Below, in pieces: positions 16,051 through 22,295 of a stretch of 22,295 nucleotides of DNA. This DNA is from Gonium pectorale. Its lineage: Eukaryota > Chlorophyta > Chlorophyceae > Chlamydomonadales > Volvocaceae. Every line of letters begins with the position of its first letter. The first letter of the stretch is position 1. A program made the position numbers and the translations under genes. The stretch spans positions 592,918-615,212 of the forward strand of contig LSYV01000025.1 of assembly GCA_001584585.1 (NCBI GenBank), written 5' to 3'. The notes under the pieces were generated by a model. It did no database searches, was not told the origin of the DNA, and was given only the letters and a program-made list of their open reading frames with translations.

Positions 16051-19000
16051 TGGCATAGCTCCCACCTTTTAGAAAGGCGACTGCCAGGAGATTTTCCGGC
16101 CGCATGTCTTAGAGGTGTCCTAGCACCGCCTTTTTTGCTTCGAGTGAACGAATGTCAGACACAGGTACCGGCAAATAAAGAACAGCGCACCAAGCAGGGT
16201 GCCTCAAGGCCCCAATCGCTAGCCTCCCTGCTTGGTCTCGACAACTATGCGCTCACCGGAGGCAGCAAACCTGTCCAGAGCACACCGTATGCCAACTACA
16301 CAGCCGTGAACACAGTAGCCGCCTCAGCAGAGCTGGTGGACCTCCCCGGATCGGTGCGCGAGGCATGCCTACCCCGCGATGTAGACCTCACCACGGAGGT
16401 GGAGGCAGTAGGCGAGATCCTCCCATACATCCAAAGGACCGCCAAATACAGCCGCCTGCTGGAGAAGGACCCTGACCCGGCAACCCTGCTTGCCACGGCA
16501 GCCGGGCTACCCCACTTCCAACTCACGGGGGGTGACAGCAGGATGGCCAACAAGGCCGTACTCAGGCTCGATAACATCGCCATCTTGCCCAGTGAGGGCA
16601 AGCCCACGGCAGCAGCGACCACGGCGGGAGTGGTCATCGACGCCAACACATACAGCACGGTCCAGCGCATCAAAGGCAAGGTGGCAAGCATTGGCCTCAA
16701 GGACCCCAGCCAGATCGAGGTCCGCGCCCTGAACCAGTCAAGGGGCTCAGCGGTCGCCGCAGGCGGCACACGCATTCAGACCACCAGCATCTCCATTGAG
16801 ACCAGGACACTGACAGACGCCTGTGTGATTGCCAGCAAGTTCAGAGACGGCAAGCTCCAGGTCCCCATCCCGAACCCATCGGGCCAGGCCGGCTACATGG
16901 AGGGGGCCCCGGCGGTCAGCCTTCTCCTAAAGCCCACGGACACCCCCACAACCAGCTTCAGCCCCCCACGGCTGGCCGTCATCACGGTGATTGAGGGCAC
17001 CCCCATGGAAAAGCCGGAGGACTCCTTCAAGCGCGCAGCGCACCACATGGCCGAGCAGGGTGCTCTCGGAGAAAAAGCCAGTAAGTGGGGCCTGCCGGAT
17101 AACAACGACCTAAGCGCGATCAATACGGAGGGAGGGTCACTACCGCCTGCAAAACCACCGGGATATGAACCGAATAGTACTAGGATAGGCAGGTGCCACC
17201 GCCGCCACCCTGAAGTCAGTCCCCCAGAGGCCGCTAGGCAGGGTGATATCCCTAGCCCACAACTATCCCGACCACCACCCCTCAATGCCTGTACCGCTGT
17301 CTGGCTATCCGGCTGTCTTGCGCAATCTCTCCCGATGCTTCCGCCCTGTACTGCGGTTGGGCTGCTGGGCTCACAACCGCATACTATCCCGATACACCTG
17401 CCTGCCCCAGATGCGGAAGCGGCTGTCTACGCGGTGCACGACACCCTCCACAGCCTAGCGGCCTGCCTCCTCAGCGCTAAGTGCACCCCTGCCAACAACA
17501 ACAGCCTGATCCCGGAAGAAAGCAAGCGCCCTGGCATCCGGAAGCGGCTGGCTGTGCTGCAGTACACGGACCCCTCGTACGACGACATCGCCCGCAAGGG
17601 CCGGGTCTGGTTTGTTGGGGCGCGCGGGTACATCATCCGGATCGAGTTTGTGACGACCCCGGACAAGTACCCCAACCCCGACGACCACCCCTCGTACCAC
17701 AACCCGGCGGCCTTTGCCCTGACCCTGGGCGTGGAACCGTTGCGCCGGATGCCAGCCACCATCAGCACCTCGGAGCTGGGTGAAATTGTGCTCAGTGTCA
17801 AGGAGCGAGTGGCCAAAGTGCAACCAGCCCAGCGGATGCTAGGCGCCAAATACCAGAAGCTGCAGGCCACCGCCGCACCCCCGCCATCAGAACCCAGCCG
17901 CCCGCTGCACGTGCGCGGTTCCGCCGGCTCATACATGGAGCTGAGCGCCATTACCGCCGAGGAGGCACACCAGTATGCAGGACTCATCACCGCCAGCGGC
18001 GATGTCTACTGGGCGCATGAGCGGGAACCTAAGCAGGGCGAAGTGTGCCTAGCAGGCATCACAGCCTTCGCCGTCTGCTTTGCAGACCGTGGCAGCCTGG
18101 GCGCGGGCCTCCTGGCCTGCATGGGCGCTGAAGGCTTCGACAGCATCTTCGTTGCCAAGGGCCGCCCCTACCTGCCGGGCCTGGCACCCCGGCGCAGCCA
18201 CGTCCTAGAGCCGGGCATCAACTGGAAGTCCGTCAGCAAGGGCAATGAGCTCCTGAACCTCATGTCGCCAGCGCTGATAGGAGCGGCGCTGTGCGCCGGG
18301 AACGAGCGCCCCCTGGCGTTCTGCACCGCACCCACGCTCGGGGACATCAAGAAGGTCCGGGCCTGCCTGCAGGAGGGCGCGTACCACGCAGTTGTGAGCA
18401 AACCCTATGAGCCGCCGGAGCTGATCACTGGCCAGACCCTAGCCAGCCCGGAGCCGGCGGCCTTCACGCTAGACGAGCTGCTACAGGACGACGACGAGGG
18501 GGACGGTGGGCTGCCGGAGGCTGTGATGCCCCGCAAACTCGACGCGGACCTGTCCGCCGCTGAAGGCAACGGCCAGGACCTGCGGCCACAGGTACCATGG
18601 GGGAGGCTGAATGGGCACCAACTTGAAGAGAGCTTCTACTATAGCTGCACCGTAAAGGGGTCCCCTGCATCTAGGCCTTTGCATGCACCAAGCACGTTTA
18701 GGGCAATCACTCACCGGAACCTGTATAACACCTCCCGAAAGCACGTGGAGTTTAACTGCCCCAGCCTGGCTGAAGCTCAGAAACTTCCCCCAGCCCTGGT
18801 GTTAAGCCACCCGCTCTCCCCACCCGTACCTAGGTGGGGCCAGAGGAAGGTGGCAAGCCGGCGGGCAACGACGTGCTGGGAGCTGGCCGCAGCCGGAGCC
18901 GCAGCCGGAGCCGCAGCCGGAGCCGCAGCCGGAGCCGTAGCCGGTAGCCGGGACTCAAGGAACTACTACCAGGGGGGCTGGTGTGCGAGGCTCAATGACA

Positions 19001-22000
19001 CCACCCCCCACACTCCTCGGAATCCAGACCATGCTAGGATGCCCTGTATTGGTGGGAGATTGCACATTATCTGCTGCCCCTGGGGCTGGACTGGGAAGTG
19101 TGTCTGGTGCACGGCTATATGGCAGGATACCCTAGATCGTGAGACTAAGATAGGGACTGCGGGGCATGGCTCCCACCTCTATAGTAGTAAGGATGTCGCC
19201 CAGGTTAGCCTACCCTGGTGCCCCAGGTGTGACCAGGGAGCCGCCGTGGATAGGGGAAACTTCAGGTGTGAAGCTAGGGGCTACATCAGTATAGGTGTAC
19301 CACCGACGACCACGCGCTGTGCCGGTGCTTCCCACCTGACACGGACAGGGCTAGCCCCACATTGTCACTGGGGCAGGTGTGGGCTGGCCCACCAATGGAC
19401 CTTTTCTGCAGCTCTGGCTCTGGCACTGGTAACAGTCTTAACATGGCATGGCCGGAGAGTCTCCAAATCCCCAGGCACACCACGCCCACAAAAGCCCTCG
19501 CCCCAGCCCAGCCCATTTAGTCTAACCCACGGCCACACTGCGGGTGTTGCCACAAAAAAGAGACAAGGCAGCCTCCCAAATCGGAAGCCAATCCCAAGGC
19601 GGCTAACCTCACCCAACCCTTCACACCTCAGGGCCCGTCGGCCAAGCCTCCTGCCACTGCACCCAGCCACACGAGCGCACCTATCCCCGATTAACAGACC
19701 GCAGGCAAATCACCCATACACCACCACGCAAATGCGCCAAGCAAGACAGATACCAACAGACAGCCCCACAGAAAAGGAGAGGCCCAACGTAAACCCCCCG
19801 GACGCGTCCTGCCTTGGAGGGCCCCTGCGGAGGACCCCACCCGTAACCGTCAACCAGCCCCGCGGCCCACGCCCCACTATCACCTGCGAGTGGCCACCTG
19901 TCGACACCCGACAGCTGCCTGTTGGTGAAGCCTACCTGGAGAGACAGGATCGCCAACTATGCCAGGTCCATGGTATCAACAATCTTTACGGCAGACAAAT
20001 TGTAAAACCACAGCACGTCCTGGACTATGCGGACAGCCTCTGCGCAATGCTGGCACCGACTGAGGCAGCACGGGCAGTGCGTGTCAATTACAGGCCGGGG
20101 GAGGGATACTTCAGCACCATGATCGTGAACCACTACCTAGCGCATATGGTGAAGCTCACAGCACGGCCCGGAGCCCCCGCACCAGCATCACCGCATCTGG
20201 CAATTAAGTTCTTATGCCGAATCGACCCGACAAGCAATAATGTGCGCTCGTCAGTCCTGGAGCGCTTGCCTGAGCACGCACATGCGGTTGGTTTCAATAT
20301 CCACCATGCGAGACACTGCTACACGGTGAAGGCTCTAGATGGCGGGTGGTACATGCTCGATCCCATGAAGCCCAACCGACGTGAACGTCTCTCCCAAGAC
20401 TGGAGAGAACTGCGTGGCAGTGTTTACTACATGGAAAACGAGAACCCGCTTAGCCACGTCGCCTTCTCGTTCAGGGACAGTGGGCCCCCACCAGGATGGG
20501 GCCTGACCACAACCGCAACGCCCTCTACTGGGCAACCCCACAACCCCCCGCCACCGGAAGCTGCAGCACCGCACAGGCCACCCATCACCGGTGACACGCA
20601 AGCAGAGGCCGTACTGACACGACCCGCGGCCCAACAACAGGCCCAGGCGCGCACAAACCAGACAGCAGACGACACAGAAAGAGCACCCAAACGGCAAAAG
20701 AGCATTCTAGACTTTGTCAGACCCCAGAACCAAGCCGAGCAGGCGGAGCACACCAGCCCCCCACGAGCGACCGCCACGCACACGGCACATGTGGCATGCA
20801 TGGCGCCGGAGGCAGGCACAGCGCCGTCAAACGTGAACGCCGAACCCGAAGCCCACCCACCAGTGGCACAAGGGACATCCGGCCGAGGGAGCGCCCACAT
20901 ACCCCAAGCGGAAGGCCCAGGACAGCCAGACGAGGCAATAACTGACCCCGCCAACACACAAGACGCCCCGGACGCCCCAACATCGCCCAAACATGACACC
21001 GGCCCTAGCGCAGCAACACGCAACGCCATGCCAGGCCGCGCGAAGCACAAAGCAAAACAACCTCGCCCGCACATTAGGAAACGGCAAACCAAACGACTGA
21101 AACCGCACACACTGCGCGATGCGCTCGCGAGAGCACTACACCCCGCCCCCGAAGTGCAGGGACAGGACGGACTCGAAGGTTGCGCAATCGAGACTCCCCC
21201 CGCCCCGACCCCCAACCCGGCAAGGGACCAGCCGGTGCAGTCACACCAGCGCGCAGCGCAAAGCAAAGACCTACACATCGTGACACACAATGTCCGCGGG
21301 CTCCACGGAAACATTGACCTAGTAACGCACAACGCCGCCGACTGGAATGCCGACATCATAGTGCTAACCGAAACAAAGACACATGCAGGCAGCGGCTGGG
21401 TGACACAGACCATCAAACGAAGCCTTAATGGCATGCGAGTCCACCTCAGCAGCAAGCCCACGGTACCAAACAGAAAGCACAACCACAGGGCAGGTGTTGC
21501 CCTTGCCATCGCGGAGCGCTATAGCAGCCCGCAACACCTCACACGGCTCCAGACAGGGCAACATCTATACGGACATGTCTGCCATTGCCGCATTGCCATA
21601 CCCGGAGGAACCCCCCTCCAGGTGATAGGAGTGTACATGCCGGAGCACCAGGACACACGGCACGCAGTGTACAAGTACTGCAAAAGCGCGCTCGCTAAGG
21701 CATGCACGGCAGGGGAGCACGTTATAATCGGCGGGGACTTCAATGCAGTAGCCCACCCAGGCGACCGATCCACAAGCAAACAGGACCACGCAGACGACCT
21801 GCATGCCAAATTCCTAAAGCAGACAGGCTTTGCACCCCTCTCCACCCCAGGAGCCCGGGAGCGCAGCTACTCCCAAGTCCAGCTGGGCGGAGCTAGACAC
21901 GAAAGCCGTATCGACGACATTCTCGTGTCCCCGTCCGTCCTGACAGCGTTACAACGCCAGGGCGGCCCCAGGCGCCACAAGGACTACGTGACGGAATGCG

Positions 22001-22295
22001 GGGGAAACTTTGACCACAGACCTGTACACGCACTGCTACCAAAGGAGGCCATCAGACTGTTTGACCCGGCGGCGCCAGCTCAGGCAGACCGCGCACTAGA
22101 CACTACCGCCCGTCAGTGGGGCAATGTAGTGCTACCCGTAAGCCGTCCGCGCCTTGAGTCTGCACGGCACCGGATCGAGAGCGCCCTTGTTGGTGAAATC
22201 AGCGCGCTCTCGATGCGACTCCACGACGTGCAAGACGCCATCAAGGGTACCCTTGACGCGGCTGGCACAGAAGGAGGACACACCCACAACGCCGT
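16051..22295 (+). CDS. Giant retrotransposon polyprotein with Josephin-like protease and APE endonuclease, 3' partial
   Basis: Open without a stop from just after TAG at 16048-16050 to the window end, at least 2,081 codons. Sequence looks coding from about 16198 (LASLLGLDNYALTGG). The first in-frame ATG is only at 16543, so the true start is unclear: 5' truncation, a non-ATG start, or a small indel after the out-of-frame ATG at 16152. Order of parts: an unrecognised N-terminal part (16198-17080); a Pro-rich and less coding-like stretch (17083-17460); an unrecognised globular-looking part (17461-18480, with GYIIRIEFVTTPDKYP and GAGLLACMGAEGFDSIFVAK); an Ala-Gly repeat and Cys-containing segment (18886-19390); the Josephin-like protease (19939-20430); a Pro/Ala/Thr-rich linker with QKSILDFV and a basic block; then the endonuclease. 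The role is retrotransposition: DNA nicking for target-primed reverse transcription, with a protease of unknown purpose. Confidence 0.8.
18886..18945 (+). repeat. 12-base tandem repeat encoding Ala-Ala-Ala-Gly
   Basis: Five copies of GCCGCAGCCGGA (the last is GCCGTAGCCGGT) in frame inside the retrotransposon ORF, giving an Ala/Gly-rich linker before the Cys-containing segment. Length change in steps of 12 bases would keep the frame. Confidence 0.9.
19939..20430 (+). other. Josephin-like cysteine protease (deubiquitinase-type) domain
   Basis: Encoded within the retrotransposon ORF. It opens ERQDRQLCQVHGINNLYGRQ, which fits the Josephin active-site block (H/E-x-Q, then x-L-C-x-x-H-x-x-N-N-L). 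The nucleophile Cys is at 19960-19962 and the H-x-x-N-N pattern follows. The second catalytic block is HHARHCYTVKALDGGWYMLD, with the general-base His at 20314-20316 and Asp at 20359-20361, like the W/Y-Y-x-L-D form of small Josephins. About 165 residues, near the usual 170-180. Known Josephins cleave ubiquitin chains; here possible roles are polyprotein self-cleavage or removal of host ubiquitin. OTU-type proteases are the alternative reported in some LINEs, but the LCxxHxxNNL block fits Josephin better. Confidence 0.75.
20695..20718 (+). other. PIP-box-like motif in the retrotransposon linker
   Basis: KRQKSILDFV fits Q-x-x-I-x-x-F at the first three anchor positions, with Val instead of the usual Phe/Tyr at the eighth. 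PCNA-binding motifs are known in the human LINE-1 ORF2 protein. Here it sits between the protease and the endonuclease next to basic residues. It is a short degenerate match, so only suggestive. Confidence 0.35.
21268..22032 (+). other. APE-type (EEP family) endonuclease domain of the LINE
   Basis: All catalytic motifs are visible in order: VTHNVRGL (Asn 21289-21291), VLTETKTH (Glu 21370-21372), VIGVYMPEH, VIIGGDFNAV (Asp 21736-21738, Asn 21742-21744), SRIDDILVS (Asp 21913-21915) and NFDHRPVHALL (Asp-His 22012-22017). About 255 residues, a normal size for the domain. It should nick target DNA to prime reverse transcription. The downstream sequence to 22295 is a helical spacer (LESARHRIESALVGEISALS) as expected before a reverse transcriptase. 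Confidence 0.92.

Larger units (their letters stand above)
16051..22295 (+). mobile_element. Non-LTR (LINE-type) retrotransposon, 5' part, 3' partial
   Basis: Assigned from a complete APE-type endonuclease at 21268-22032 in a very long plus-strand frame, followed by a typical spacer and the window edge. The reverse transcriptase should lie beyond 22295. The left boundary is not visible: there is no obvious target-site duplication, and the start could be anywhere between about 15600 and 16150. The absence of any stop over 6.2 kb suggests a recently active copy. Algal LINEs of the Dualen/RandI group also carry long ORFs with a protease, so membership there is possible. It cannot be decided without the reverse transcriptase. 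Confidence 0.8.

Noticed and set aside
16152..16200. Short intron GTACCG...CAAGCAG joining the ATG at 16152 to the main retrotransposon frame
   Set aside because: The 13-base first exon leaves the wrong phase for every AG tested nearby, and the intron would be only about 30 to 45 bases long.
20427..21509. 360-residue open frame on the minus strand
   Set aside because: It is antisense to the retrotransposon frame, which carries clear protease and endonuclease motifs. Its Cys/Ser/Trp/Val-rich translation is what the C/A-skewed sense strand predicts.
22033..22295. Start of a reverse transcriptase domain
   Set aside because: Only a helical spacer is visible after the endonuclease; no reverse transcriptase motif falls before the window end.

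Overview
The window looks like nuclear DNA from a green alga, most likely a chlorophyte of the Chlamydomonadales type. I infer this from the GC-rich coding sequence, the gene split into many short exons by GT-AG introns of roughly 90 to 700 bases, the ankyrin-kinase architecture, and a large non-LTR retrotransposon. Nothing bacterial is present (no operons, no ribosome-binding-site-led genes), and no species-level marker was seen.

Positions 1 to 13387 hold one long plus-strand gene whose 5' end lies outside the window. I place 21 exons giving at least 1,336 codons. The first part (1 to about 6216) is a tandem array of six intron-exon units of about 940 bases. Each carries one 99-base, phase-0 exon that encodes exactly one 33-residue ankyrin repeat. 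Two divergent ankyrin exons follow (6540-6641 and 6871-6939), then a protein kinase domain spread over seven exons (7028-9568). After that come a conserved-looking C-terminal region (9752 to about 11900), a low-complexity linker, and a long charged coiled coil built of ten 7-residue repeats. The product reads as a recognition module (ankyrin array) wired to a kinase, which suggests a sensor or scaffold kinase; that role is inference.

Two copies of a 370-400 base tRNA-derived SINE-like element sit in opposite orientations inside two introns of the ankyrin array (about 2531-2931 and 5229-5600). The second has a clean 11-base target-site duplication. Together they make an inverted repeat around two ankyrin exons.

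Positions 13388 to about 16050 are intergenic. They hold simple repeats, two strong hairpins, and what looks like decayed minus-strand coding sequence.

From 16051 to the window end runs one uninterrupted plus-strand frame of more than 2,080 codons, which I read as the 5' part of a non-LTR (LINE-type) retrotransposon. It has a long unrecognised N-terminal part, a Cys-containing segment, a Josephin-like cysteine protease domain with its Cys-His-Asp set (19939-20430), a proline-rich linker with a PIP-box-like motif, a basic stretch, and a complete APE-type endonuclease domain (21268-22032). The reverse transcriptase is expected beyond the window. The Josephin-like protease inside a retrotransposon polyprotein, and the exon-by-exon amplified ankyrin receptor-kinase, are the two most interesting items.
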